Positions 1 to 7,622 of a DNA stretch of 35,098 nucleotides are shown piece by piece. Source of the DNA: JAKLKS01 sp964370855 (GTDB lineage: Bacteria > Planctomycetota > JAJSAM01 > JAKLKS01). Under the pieces are notes generated by a model. That model worked only from the letters and a program-made list of their open reading frames with translations. It was not told the origin of the DNA and did not search any database. The stretch's first letter is position 1. The number at the start of each line of letters is the position of its first letter. The translations under genes and the position numbers were made by a program. Location of the stretch: positions 1 to 35,098 of the forward strand of contig CAYJMF010000048.1 in the NCBI GenBank assembly GCA_964370855.1. Direction: 5' to 3'.

Positions 1-113
1 CCCCCCGGCCCCCCCCGGTGGGGGCCCCCCCCGCGGGCGGGGGCCCCCCGCGGAACCGTCGCCCAAGGGCCCCCCCGGTCACACCCCCCCGCCCCCCCAT
101 CCCGCCGAAAGCA
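1..113. other. Low-complexity G/C contig edge
   Basis: The window opens with alternating runs of C and G, with many homopolymers of six or more, and no coding frame I can support. Similar runs occur at 9307-9367 and at the right end of the window. It may be genuine G/C-tract DNA or the place where an assembly broke. No gene is seen before position 228. Confidence 0.6.
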
Positions 114-125
114 TGACGGGCGTCA
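114..125. promoter_or_regulatory. TGAC-N4-GTCA palindrome, FNR/CRP-type site
   Basis: The perfect palindrome TGACGGGCGTCA lies about 100 bp upstream of the benzoyl-CoA operon. The same half-sites with the same 4-base gap occur at 11863-11876 upstream of the 10-heme cytochrome gene. The TGAC-N4-GTCA layout resembles the two-fold sites of FNR/CRP-superfamily regulators. If the start of transcription is near 181, as the -10 candidate at 169-174 would imply, the centre falls at about -61.5, a usual class I activator position. The regulator itself is not in the window. Confidence 0.45.
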
Positions 126-145
126 CGGTCGGTCCCGATCCCCCC

Positions 146-177
146 TTGAACCCCGCTCCGCGGCCAATTAGGAATTG
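146..177 (+). promoter_or_regulatory. Putative promoter of the benzoyl-CoA operon with an operator over the -10
   Basis: TTGAAC (146-151) and TAGGAA (169-174) are 17 bases apart and could be the -35 and weak -10 elements of a sigma70-type promoter. The -10 overlaps an AT-rich palindrome, CAATT-AGG-AATTG (165-177), which stands out in this G+C-rich DNA and could be a repressor operator. The Rrf2-type regulator encoded at the end of the operon is an obvious candidate to bind it. All of this is pattern-based inference. Confidence 0.35.
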
Positions 178-227
178 AGGAGCAGGAATTCCCATTACCG
201 GCAGCCGCTCCAGAAGGAGGTCGTCCC

Positions 228-1304
228 GTGCGCATCACGTCATGGGTGGTCGGCGCCCCCGGAAAGCCGATGGCGAGGAAGAGCCGCAACGAGTCCCCCG
301 GCGAGGGGCAGGTCCTCGTGGAGGTGGCCGGCTGCGGCGTCTGCCACACCGACCTCGGCTACTACTACGACGGCGTCCCGACCCGCCATCCCTTCCCCCT
401 CACCCTCGGCCACGAGGTGAGCGGCCGCGTCGTCAAGACGGGCAAGGGGGCGGAGAAGTGGAACGGCCGGGCCGTCGTGGTGCCCGCGGTCATGCCCTGC
501 GGCTCCTGCGACGCCTGCCTCCACGGCCACGGCTCCGTCTGCCCGACCCAGATCTTCCCCGGCAACGACGTCCACGGGGGCTTCGGCACCCACCTCGTCG
601 TCCCCGCGGCGGGCCTCTGCCCCGTGCCGGACCTCGCGGACCGGGTCCAGAACGTGGCGGGCCTCGACCTCGCCGCCCTCTCCGTCATCGCCGACGCCGT
701 CTCCACGCCGTTCCAGGCCATCTACCGGAGCGGCCTCGAGCGCGGGGACCTCGCCGTCTTCGTCGGCCTCGGCGGGGTCGGCGGTTTCGGCGCCCAGATC
801 GCCGCCTCCCGCGGCGCCGTCGTGGTGGGCATCGACCCCGACCAGGGCCGCCTCGACGCCCTCGTGCCGTACGGGGTCAAGGCCGGGTTCCGCCCCGACC
901 TGCTCGACGCGAAGGCCCTCAAGGGCGCGGTGCGGGATCTCGCGAAGGAGAGGAGGATCCCCTCCTGGCGCCACCGCATCTTCGAGTGCTCGGGGACGAA
1001 GGGGGGCCAGGAGACCGCCTTCAACCTCGTGGGCCACGGCTCCTACCTCTCCCTCGTCGGCTTCACCACGGCGCGGGTCGAGGTGCGCCTGTCCAACCTC
1101 ATGGCCTTCGACGCCACGGTCCAGGGCAACTGGGGCTGCCTCCCCAAGTACTACCCCGCCGTCGTGGACCTCGCCCTGTCCGGGAAGGTGGCCCTGGAGC
1201 CCTTCATCGAGCGCCGCCCCATGTCGTCCATCAACGAGACCTTCGCGGACCTGAAGGAGCACCGCGTCGCCAAGCGCGTGGTCCTGGTCCCCGACGGCGA
1301 GTGA
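228..1304 (+). CDS. had: 6-hydroxycyclohex-1-ene-1-carbonyl-CoA dehydrogenase (Had)
   Basis: This is a 358-residue zinc-containing medium-chain alcohol dehydrogenase that fits Had, the NAD-dependent enzyme oxidising 6-hydroxycyclohex-1-ene-1-carbonyl-CoA to the 6-oxo compound in anaerobic benzoyl-CoA breakdown. Visible features are C39 in the GCGVCHTD motif and H62-E63 (catalytic zinc), C91, C94, C97 and C105 (structural zinc), the Rossmann motif GLGGVG at 180-185, and D203 at the end of the next strand, which favours NAD. The GTG start at 228 follows AGAAGGAGG with a 7-base gap. Length matches the family (about 360-370). It is the first gene of the operon, with oah 10 bases downstream. The substrate call rests on family resemblance and on the adjacent oah and bcr genes. 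Another alcohol dehydrogenase activity is possible but unlikely here. Confidence 0.9.
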   Translation: MRITSWVVGAPGKPMARKSRNESPGEGQVLVEVAGCGVCHTDLGYYYDGVPTRHPFPLTLGHEVSGRVVKTGKGAEKWNGRAVVVPAVMPCGSCDACLHGHGSVCPTQIFPGNDVHGGFGTHLVVPAAGLCPVPDLADRVQNVAGLDLAALSVIADAVSTPFQAIYRSGLERGDLAVFVGLGGVGGFGAQIAASRGAVVVGIDPDQGRLDALVPYGVKAGFRPDLLDAKALKGAVRDLAKERRIPSWRHRIFECSGTKGGQETAFNLVGHGSYLSLVGFTTARVEVRLSNLMAFDATVQGNWGCLPKYYPAVVDLALSGKVALEPFIERRPMSSINETFADLKEHRVAKRVVLVPDGE

Positions 1305-1314
1305 GGAGAGGAAC

Positions 1315-2421
1315 ATGACCATCGAATTCAAGGACCACGGACTCGTCCCCCCCGCGCCCCACGCCGGCGTCCTCTACGAGGAGATCCCGCTGAGGGACCC
1401 CGCGGGGAACGTCGTCGAGGGGCTGCACTCCGTCCGCATCACCCTGGACAACCCGAAGCAGTTCAACTCCTACACCACGGAGATGGTGAAGGGGGTCATC
1501 CTCGGGATGCGCCGCGCCTCCGGCGACCGGGCCTGCGCGGCGGTGGTCTTCACGGGCTCCGGCGACCGCGCCTTCTGCACCGGCGGGAACACGAAGGAGT
1601 ACGCCGAGTACTACGCCGGGCGCCCCGAGGAGTACCGCCAGTACATGCGGCTCTTCAACGACATGGTCACGGCCATCCTCCACTGCGACAAGCCCGTCAT
1701 CTGCCGCGTCAACGGCATGCGCATCGCCGGCGGGCAGGAGATCGGCATGGCCTGCGACTTCTCCGTGGCCTCGGACCTCGCGGTCTTCGGCCAGGCGGGC
1801 CCCCGCCACGGCTCCGCGCCCGACGGAGGCTCCACGGACTTCCTCCCGCTCTTCGTCGGCATCGAGGCGGCCATGGAGTCCTGCACCCTCTGCGGCCAGT
1901 GGAGCGCCCACAAGTCCGCGAGGCTCGGCCTCCTGACCCGCGTCGTCCCGGCCCTGAAGGTGAACGGCGAGTTCGTCCCCAACCCCCTGGTCGTCACGGA
2001 CCGCTGGCTCGACGACCGCGGGAACGTCGTCCACGGGGAGTTCCGGGAGGGCGCGGAGAGGGACGCCGGCAGGGCGGCCCTCAAGGCCGGCACCGTGGAC
2101 CTCGCGCTCCTCGACCGCGCCGTGGAGGAGTACGTCTGGGCCCTGGCCAACACCATGCCCGGCTGCCTCAGCAAGACGCTGGAGAGCGTGCGCAAGCACA
2201 AGCTCGAGCACTGGGACCGGAACCGCGAATCCAACCGCGCGTGGCTCGGCCTCAACATGATGACCGAGGGGCGGACCGGGTTCCGGGCCTTCAACGAGGG
2301 CACGAAGGAGTGCCGCGAGGCGGACTTCCTCCTCCTCAGGCGCACCCTCGCGACGGGAGGGGACTGGGGCCCGGAGCTCACGGAGTCGGTGCTGCCGGCG
2401 GCCCGGGCGCGGAAGGCGTAG
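1315..2421 (+). CDS. oah: 6-oxocyclohex-1-ene-1-carbonyl-CoA hydrolase (Oah)
   Basis: This 368-residue crotonase-superfamily protein matches the ring-opening hydrolase Oah, which adds water to 6-oxocyclohex-1-ene-1-carbonyl-CoA and cleaves the ring to give 3-hydroxypimelyl-CoA. The two crotonase oxyanion-hole segments are visible at AFCTGGN (about 86-92) and RIAGGQEIGMACD (about 136-148). The protein is longer than a simple enoyl-CoA hydratase, as expected for Oah (about 375). The ATG follows a GAGGAGAGG ribosome-binding sequence. It lies between had and GNAT-1, whose GTG begins one base after the TAG stop, so translation is probably coupled. Dch, which acts upstream of Had, is not seen in the window. 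Confidence 0.92.
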   Translation: MTIEFKDHGLVPPAPHAGVLYEEIPLRDPAGNVVEGLHSVRITLDNPKQFNSYTTEMVKGVILGMRRASGDRACAAVVFTGSGDRAFCTGGNTKEYAEYYAGRPEEYRQYMRLFNDMVTAILHCDKPVICRVNGMRIAGGQEIGMACDFSVASDLAVFGQAGPRHGSAPDGGSTDFLPLFVGIEAAMESCTLCGQWSAHKSARLGLLTRVVPALKVNGEFVPNPLVVTDRWLDDRGNVVHGEFREGAERDAGRAALKAGTVDLALLDRAVEEYVWALANTMPGCLSKTLESVRKHKLEHWDRNRESNRAWLGLNMMTEGRTGFRAFNEGTKECREADFLLLRRTLATGGDWGPELTESVLPAARARKA

Positions 2422-2422
2422 G

Positions 2423-2890
2423 GTGCCGGGCACGGTCCCCCGGATCCGCGAGATCTCCGACGCCGACGCGCGGGAGTTCGTCCGCATCGACGCCCTCCGG
2501 ACGGGGCGTGAGAAGCCCGCCTACTGGAAGCGGGTCGTCGCGGACTTCCGCAGGCCCGAGGAGGGCCGCCTCCGGGTGGGGCTCGCCGCGGAAGCCGCCG
2601 GGAGCGGCCGCCTCGCCGGGTACCTCCTCGGCGAGGTGAGGGCCTTCGAGTTCGGCTCCGAGTCCTGCGGGTGGATCTTCGCCGTGGCCGTGGATCCCGC
2701 CGCGGGCCGGGCCGGCGTCGCCTCGGCGCTCCTCGAGGAGGCCTGCCGCCGCTTCCGCGAGGCCGGGGTCCTGCGCATCAGGACCATGGTGCGCCGCAAC
2801 GACGTCCCCTTCCTCTCCTTCTTCCGCGCGCGGGGCTTCGTGGGCGGGCCCTTCGTGCAGCTGGAACGCGAACTGGAGGTCTCCCCATGA
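2423..2890 (+). CDS. GNAT-family acetyltransferase, operon copy 1
   Basis: A 155-residue GCN5-related N-acetyltransferase. The beta-4 strand runs about 83-92 (GWIFAVAVDP) and the acetyl-CoA loop is G-R-A-G-V-A at 95-100, in which the usual leading Q/R is replaced by G. It is clearly paralogous to the GNAT at 8382-8888. Both share a D/A-x-TGR-xxx-Y pattern near residue 30, the same loop position (95-100) and a related C-terminal half. The GTG start is one base after the oah stop, and the gene overlaps bcrC by ATGA. Its substrate is not evident. Known precedents in aromatic degradation are lysine acetylation of benzoate-CoA ligases and acetylation of aminobenzoates by BadL in Rhodopseudomonas palustris. 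By analogy it may modify a pathway enzyme or an inhibitory intermediate. Confidence 0.8.
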   Translation: MPGTVPRIREISDADAREFVRIDALRTGREKPAYWKRVVADFRRPEEGRLRVGLAAEAAGSGRLAGYLLGEVRAFEFGSESCGWIFAVAVDPAAGRAGVASALLEEACRRFREAGVLRIRTMVRRNDVPFLSFFRARGFVGGPFVQLERELEVSP

Positions 2891-4146
2891 CCGGCGGGAC
2901 GGGCGTGCAGGGCGGGAACGGATCCTGCGGATGCGGCGGCGGCGGCGCCGGGTGCGGGGCGGCCCCCGCGGCGGAGAGCGGGGGGGGCGCGGCGGGGGCG
3001 GTCGTGGCGCGGGCCGAGGCCCTCATGCACGACCTCCGCCTCGGGACGGTGAAGGCGTGGAAGGAGCGCACCGGCGGTCTCGCCATGGGCTACATGCCCG
3101 TGTACGTCCCGCGGGAGGCGCTCCACGCGCAGGGCGTCCTCCCCGTGGGCATCGTCGGCGGCGGCGAGATGGAGATCATCCGCGGCGACGCCTACTACCA
3201 GTCCTACATCTGCCACATCCCGAGGAGCACCATCGAGCTCGGCCTGAACGGGAGCATGGACTGCCTCGACGGGATGCTCTTCCCCGCCATCTGCGACGTC
3301 ATCCGCAACCTCTCGGGGATGTGGAAGATGCTGTTCCCCGGGAAGCTCGTCCGCTACATGGACGTGCCCCAGGACTTCGACCCCGCCGTGGGCGGGGTCT
3401 TCTGGCGCCACGAGATCGAGTCCCTGGCCGCGGACCTCGCGGCCCGGGGGGCGCGGCCGCTGGAGCCGGAGGCGCTGCGGGCCTCCATCCGCACCTACAA
3501 CGGGAACCGCCGCCTCATCCGGGACCTCTACGAGCTGCGCCGGCAGGAGCCGTGGAAGGTCCCCACCCACGAGCTCTACGTCGTGATGCGGGCGGGCCTC
3601 GTCCTCCCCGTCGAGGAGCACACGGCCCTCCTCCGGGAGTACCGGGCCGCGGCCCTCGCGGACCCGGACCGGCGCCCCCTCGACCAGGCGCGCGTGGTCG
3701 TCACGGGCTCCTTCTGCGAGCAGCCCCCGCTGGGGCTCATCAAGACCCTGGAGCGGGCCGGCTGCTACATCGTGGACGACGACTTCGTGCAGGTGCACCG
3801 CTGGCTCAAGGGGGACGTGCGCGAGGACGGGGACCCCATGGAGAACCTCGTCGCCGCCTTCCTGTCGGACTCCATCGCCCACCCGACGAGGTACATCGAC
3901 AGGGACCGCAAGGGCGACGAGCTGGTCGCGCGCGTCCGGGAGAGCGGGGCCGAGGGGGTGCTGTTCTGCGCCGCCTCCTTCTGCGACCCGGCGCTGCTGG
4001 ACCAGCCCATGACGGTGGCCGCCGTCGAGAGGGCGGGCATCCCGTGGACGGGCTTCAAGTTTTCGGAGAACACGGGCCAGTTCCAGGTGATCCGGGAGCA
4101 GGCGGGGACCTTCGCGGACTCCATCAAGCTCTGGACGGGGGCATAG
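2887..4146 (+). CDS. bcrC: Benzoyl-CoA reductase subunit C (BcrC/BadD type)
   Basis: A catalytic subunit of class I benzoyl-CoA reductase, of the 2-hydroxyglutaryl-CoA dehydratase D fold. Together with BcrB it forms the substrate- and iron-sulfur-binding half that reduces benzoyl-CoA to cyclohexa-1,5-diene-1-carbonyl-CoA. From about residue 42 the 419-residue protein follows the BcrC pattern: VKAWKERTGG, GYMPVYVPRE, IRGDAYYQSYIC, STIELG, AICDVIRNLSG, SFCEQPPLGLIKTLE, SFCDPALLDQP, and a C-terminus ending EQAGTFADSIKLW. Cysteines at 109, 136 and in the two SFC motifs are candidate cluster ligands. The first 41 residues are an unusual Gly/Ala-rich extension with C14, C16 and C23. The ATG overlaps the GNAT-1 stop. 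It is followed by bcrB after two bases. Confidence 0.93.
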   Translation: MTGGTGVQGGNGSCGCGGGGAGCGAAPAAESGGGAAGAVVARAEALMHDLRLGTVKAWKERTGGLAMGYMPVYVPREALHAQGVLPVGIVGGGEMEIIRGDAYYQSYICHIPRSTIELGLNGSMDCLDGMLFPAICDVIRNLSGMWKMLFPGKLVRYMDVPQDFDPAVGGVFWRHEIESLAADLAARGARPLEPEALRASIRTYNGNRRLIRDLYELRRQEPWKVPTHELYVVMRAGLVLPVEEHTALLREYRAAALADPDRRPLDQARVVVTGSFCEQPPLGLIKTLERAGCYIVDDDFVQVHRWLKGDVREDGDPMENLVAAFLSDSIAHPTRYIDRDRKGDELVARVRESGAEGVLFCAASFCDPALLDQPMTVAAVERAGIPWTGFKFSENTGQFQVIREQAGTFADSIKLWTGA

Positions 4147-4148
4147 AC

Positions 4149-5432
4149 ATGGCGGAAGCGCAGGCGCAGAAGGACCGCAGCCAGGAGCGGCAGAAGCAGA
4201 TGATCGCCGAGCACTACCGGCGCCTCGCCCGGTGCGGCGAGACCGGCGAGAAGAACGTCTACACCTACGTGCCCGGGAACCTGACGGAGCTGCTGCGCTC
4301 CTTCAGGGCGCTCCCCGTGCTCCCGGAGATCAACGCGCTCCAGTCGGGGATGCGCGGGAAGTCCCGCGACTACATCGCCGCCGCGGAGCGGGACGGCCAC
4401 AGCGAGGACGTCTGCACCTACGTCAAGTGCGACATCGGCATGAAGCGATCCGGGAACATCGGCCCCACGGGGGAGCGGCTCCCGGACCCCGACCTGCTCC
4501 TGCTCTCCTACACCGGGTGCTTCACCTTCCTCAAGTGGTTCGAGCTCCTCAAGGAGGAGTACGACTGCCCCGTGGTGATGCTCCACGTCCCCTACCAGGG
4601 GGACGGCGTCATCACCGACGCCATGCGGAAGTACGTCGTGGACCAGCTGAGGGAGAAGGTGATCCCGGCGCTGGAGAAGGCCACGGGCCTCGCCTACGAC
4701 GAGGACCTCCTCAGGGAGAACCTCGCCCGCTCGGCGAAGGCCGAGGACGACCTCGTGTGGGTGCTCCAGTCGGCGAAGAACGTCCCCTCGCCCATCGACG
4801 CCTACTTCGGAGGGGTCTACTACATCGGCCCCATCTTCTCGGCCTTCCGCGGGACCGAGGACGCGGTCCTCTACTACCGGGAGCTGCGCGAGGAGATCGA
4901 GGAGCGCCTGAGGCTCGGCAAGGGCCCCGTCACCCCCGACGGCGACATGGGGGAGGAGAGGTACCGCGTCGTCGTCGAGGGGCCGCCCAACTGGACCAGC
5001 TTCCGGGAGTTCTGGAAGATGTTCTCCGACGAGGGCGCCGTCGTGGTCGCCTCCACCTACACGAAGGTGGGCGGCACCTACGACCTCGGCTTCCGCCACG
5101 ATCCCTCCCGGCCCCTGGAGACCCTGGCCGAGTACTGCATGGGGTGCTACACGAACCTGAACCTCCCCTCCCGGGTGGATCTCCTCGTGAAGTACATGGA
5201 GGAGTACCGCGCCGACGGCCTCCTCGTGAACTCCGTCAAGTCATGCAACTCCTTCTCCGCGGGCCAGCTCCTCATGCTGCGCGAGGTGGAGAAGCGCACC
5301 GGGAAGCCCGGCGGCTTCATCGAGAGCGACCTCGTGGACCCCCGCTACTTCTCCGCGGCCAACATCAAGAACCGCCTGGAGTCCTACTTCCAGATGATCG
5401 AGCAGAAGCGCTCGGGAGGGAGCGGACGGTGA
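4149..5432 (+). CDS. bcrB: Benzoyl-CoA reductase subunit B (BcrB/BadE type)
   Basis: The second catalytic subunit of class I benzoyl-CoA reductase, 427 residues, near the usual length of about 430. Recognised stretches include YVPGNLTELL, PEINALQSGMR, DVCTYVKCDIGM, LLLSYTGCFTF, HVPYQGDG, SAKNVPSPIDAYFGG, VVEGPPNWT, EYCMGCYTNLNLPSRVD, NSVKSCNSFSAGQ and ESDLVDPRYFS. The cysteines in CTYVKC, CMGC and KSC are likely iron-sulfur ligands. The ATG at 4149 is two bases after the bcrC stop, and the stop codon overlaps the GTG of bcrA. It should sit in the cytoplasm as the BcrBC half of a BcrABCD heterotetramer, receiving electrons from the ATPase half. Confidence 0.95.
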   Translation: MAEAQAQKDRSQERQKQMIAEHYRRLARCGETGEKNVYTYVPGNLTELLRSFRALPVLPEINALQSGMRGKSRDYIAAAERDGHSEDVCTYVKCDIGMKRSGNIGPTGERLPDPDLLLLSYTGCFTFLKWFELLKEEYDCPVVMLHVPYQGDGVITDAMRKYVVDQLREKVIPALEKATGLAYDEDLLRENLARSAKAEDDLVWVLQSAKNVPSPIDAYFGGVYYIGPIFSAFRGTEDAVLYYRELREEIEERLRLGKGPVTPDGDMGEERYRVVVEGPPNWTSFREFWKMFSDEGAVVVASTYTKVGGTYDLGFRHDPSRPLETLAEYCMGCYTNLNLPSRVDLLVKYMEEYRADGLLVNSVKSCNSFSAGQLLMLREVEKRTGKPGGFIESDLVDPRYFSAANIKNRLESYFQMIEQKRSGGSGR

Positions 5433-6760
5433 AGACCTGGACCGGCATCGACCTCGGCTCGACGACCACCAAGGCCGTCGTCCTCGAGGAGGGGGGGCGG
5501 ATCATCGGCCGCGGCATCACCAACAGCCGCAGCAACTACGACGTCGCCTGCCAGGTCGCCCTGGCGGAGGCGGTCATCAACACGCGGTTCTACCTCCTCT
5601 CCGCGGAGCTGGACCGGGTGGGCGTCCCCCCGGCGCGGCGGGACGCGTGGCTCGACGAGATGGGCCGCCGCTTCAAGGAGCAGCAGTACCTCGGCCAGCT
5701 CGCCATCCTCCGCGACCTCCTCTTCGGGCTCCCCGGCGCCGCGGCGCCGGAGGAGCGGCACCCCCTGACGAGGATCCTCGGCCGCATGCGCGAGGAGTCG
5801 GACGCCCTCTTCGCCGCCGGCGCCGAGCGGAAGAGCGACTTCTTCCGGGACATCGCCGGCAGCCGCTACCTCCGGCTCGCCGAGGAGGAGGCCCGCGAGA
5901 AGGGGGCCCGCTTCGACGCGCTGGCGGGGCTCTTCGACAAGGCCATCCTCGACGCGGAGAACACCCCCACGGGGGCGGGGGACTTCGAGCGCTACGGCAT
6001 GGCCGCCGTGGGGAGGATGCGCGAGGCGCCCCCGGAGCTCCGCGGCGCCGTGGAGCGGGCGGTCCGCATCGAGCTCGAGAGGTCGGGCAGCGTCGGCACC
6101 GGCTACGGGCGGGCCCGCCTCCCCTTCCCGAAGAGCCAGATCCGCTCCGAGATCCTCTGCCACGGGCTCGGCGCCCACTCGATGTTCCCCGGCACCCGCA
6201 CGGTGCTCGACATCGGCGGGCAGGACACCAAGGCCATCCAGGTGGACGAGGCGGGCATCGTCACCTCCTTCCAGATGAACGACCGCTGCGCCGCCGGATG
6301 CGGGCGCTACCTCGGCTACATCGCCGACGAGATGAACCTCGGCCTCCACGAGCTCGGGCCCCTGGCGGGGAAGGCCACCCGGCCCGTGCGGATCAATTCC
6401 ACGTGCACGGTCTTCGCCGGCGCCGAGCTGCGCGAGCGGCTCTCGCTCGGGGAGCGGCGCGAGGACATCCTCGCGGGGCTCCATCGCGCCATCATCCTCC
6501 GGGCCATGTCGCTGCTGGCGCGCTCCGGCGGCGTGTCCGACGAGTTCACCTTCACGGGCGGCGTCGCGCGGAATTCCACGGCGGTCTCCGTGCTCCGGAG
6601 CCTCGTGCGGGACAACTACGGGGAGAGGACCCTCAACATCTCTCCGGACTCCATCTACACCGGCGCCCTCGGGGCGGCGCTCTTCGCGCTGCGGGGATCC
6701 GGGGGCGACGACGGCGCGGAGGCGGAGGCGGCCACGGCCGCCGCGGGGGAACGCGCATGA
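5429..6760 (+). CDS. bcrA: Benzoyl-CoA reductase ATPase subunit A (BcrA/BadF type)
   Basis: The larger ATP-binding electron-activating subunit of class I benzoyl-CoA reductase, a member of the BadF/BadG/BcrA/BcrD family (ASKHA fold). The 443 residues begin with the phosphate-1 motif GIDLGSTTTKAVVL and contain GTGYGR, LDIGGQDTKAI, NDRCAAGCGRYL, NSTCTVFAGAE and FTGGVARN. C287 and C326 are 39 residues apart, the same spacing as C127 and C166 that hold the [4Fe-4S] cluster in the related activator HgdC. The start is GTG at 5429, overlapping the bcrB stop. The long middle insertion (about 40-200) is typical of BcrA and absent from BcrD. ATP hydrolysis here should drive low-potential electron transfer to BcrBC. 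Confidence 0.95.
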   Translation: MKTWTGIDLGSTTTKAVVLEEGGRIIGRGITNSRSNYDVACQVALAEAVINTRFYLLSAELDRVGVPPARRDAWLDEMGRRFKEQQYLGQLAILRDLLFGLPGAAAPEERHPLTRILGRMREESDALFAAGAERKSDFFRDIAGSRYLRLAEEEAREKGARFDALAGLFDKAILDAENTPTGAGDFERYGMAAVGRMREAPPELRGAVERAVRIELERSGSVGTGYGRARLPFPKSQIRSEILCHGLGAHSMFPGTRTVLDIGGQDTKAIQVDEAGIVTSFQMNDRCAAGCGRYLGYIADEMNLGLHELGPLAGKATRPVRINSTCTVFAGAELRERLSLGERREDILAGLHRAIILRAMSLLARSGGVSDEFTFTGGVARNSTAVSVLRSLVRDNYGERTLNISPDSIYTGALGAALFALRGSGGDDGAEAEAATAAAGERA

Positions 6761-7620
6761 GCGGCGGGACCATGTTCACGGCGGGCATCGACGTCGGCTC
6801 CTCGGCCGTCAAGGTCGCGGTGATGCGCACCGACGGGAAGGGCGGGGAGGAGCTGCTCTCCGGGCGCTGCGAGCGGATGCGGCGCCGCGACGCCATGGAC
6901 GTGGCCCGCGCCGTCTACGCGGAGTCCCTGGCGGAGGCCGGGGTCGGCGCCGACGGGATCGGCTACGTGGCGACCACGGGCGAGGGCGAGGGGGTGGACT
7001 TCCGCACGGGCCACTTCTACGGGATGACCACCCACGCCCGCGGCGGGCTGTTCCTCGATCCCGACGCCCGGGCCGTCATCGACATAGGCGCGCTCCACAC
7101 CCGCGCCCTCCTCATGGACGGGCGGGCGAAGGTCCTCGGCTACCGCATGACGAGCCAGTGCGCCTCGGGCTCCGGCCAGTTCCTCGAGAACATCTGCCGC
7201 TACCTCGGGGTGACCCTGGAGGAGATCGGGCCCCTGTCGCTCACGGCCGACGACCCGGAGAAGTGCTCCTCCATCTGCGCCGTGCTCGCCGAGACCGACG
7301 TCATCAACATGGTCTCCCGCGGGATCCCGGTGGCGAACATCCTGAAGGGCATCCACCAGTCCATGGCCGGCCGCTACTACCGGCTCATCGCCGGCGCCGG
7401 CGCGAAGGGGAACGTGCTCGTCACCGGGGGCCCCGCGGCGGACCTCGGCCTCGTCGCGGCCCTGCAGGAGGAGGCCGTCGCCAACCGCTCGCCCATGGTG
7501 ATCCGCTCCCACCCGCAGTCGGTGCTGGCGGGCGCCATCGGGGCCGCCCTCTGGGGGGCGTTCCGCGCGCGGCGGCTGGCGGGGAAGGGGCTCTCCCTCG
7601 CCGGCGCCGGGGGGGCCTGA
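6757..7620 (+). CDS. bcrD: Benzoyl-CoA reductase ATPase subunit D (BcrD/BadG type)
   Basis: The shorter ATP-binding subunit of class I benzoyl-CoA reductase, 287 residues (family about 280). It begins with the ASKHA motif AGIDVGSSAVKVAV, then VATTGEG, AVIDIGALHTRAL, SQCASGSGQF, KCSSICAVLAETDVI and LVTGGPA. C135 and C174 are again 39 residues apart and should share one [4Fe-4S] cluster with the BcrA cysteines. Second-position changes are normal for this subunit: the conserved GGQD of BcrA reads GALH here. The ATG overlaps the bcrA stop as ATGA. Its partner is BcrA. A 2-hydroxyacyl-CoA dehydratase activator would be the alternative, but the bcrC-bcrB-bcrA context argues against it. Confidence 0.93.
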   Translation: MSGGTMFTAGIDVGSSAVKVAVMRTDGKGGEELLSGRCERMRRRDAMDVARAVYAESLAEAGVGADGIGYVATTGEGEGVDFRTGHFYGMTTHARGGLFLDPDARAVIDIGALHTRALLMDGRAKVLGYRMTSQCASGSGQFLENICRYLGVTLEEIGPLSLTADDPEKCSSICAVLAETDVINMVSRGIPVANILKGIHQSMAGRYYRLIAGAGAKGNVLVTGGPAADLGLVAALQEEAVANRSPMVIRSHPQSVLAGAIGAALWGAFRARRLAGKGLSLAGAGGA

Positions 7621-7622
7621 CC

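Noticed and set aside
1..60. Structural RNA or repeat array at the left edge
   Set aside because: Only G/C homopolymers with no consistent repeat unit or conserved RNA motif.
2887..7620. 2-hydroxyacyl-CoA dehydratase and activator instead of benzoyl-CoA reductase
   Set aside because: The four-subunit order CBAD, the long BcrA insertion and adjacent had and oah fit class I benzoyl-CoA reductase.
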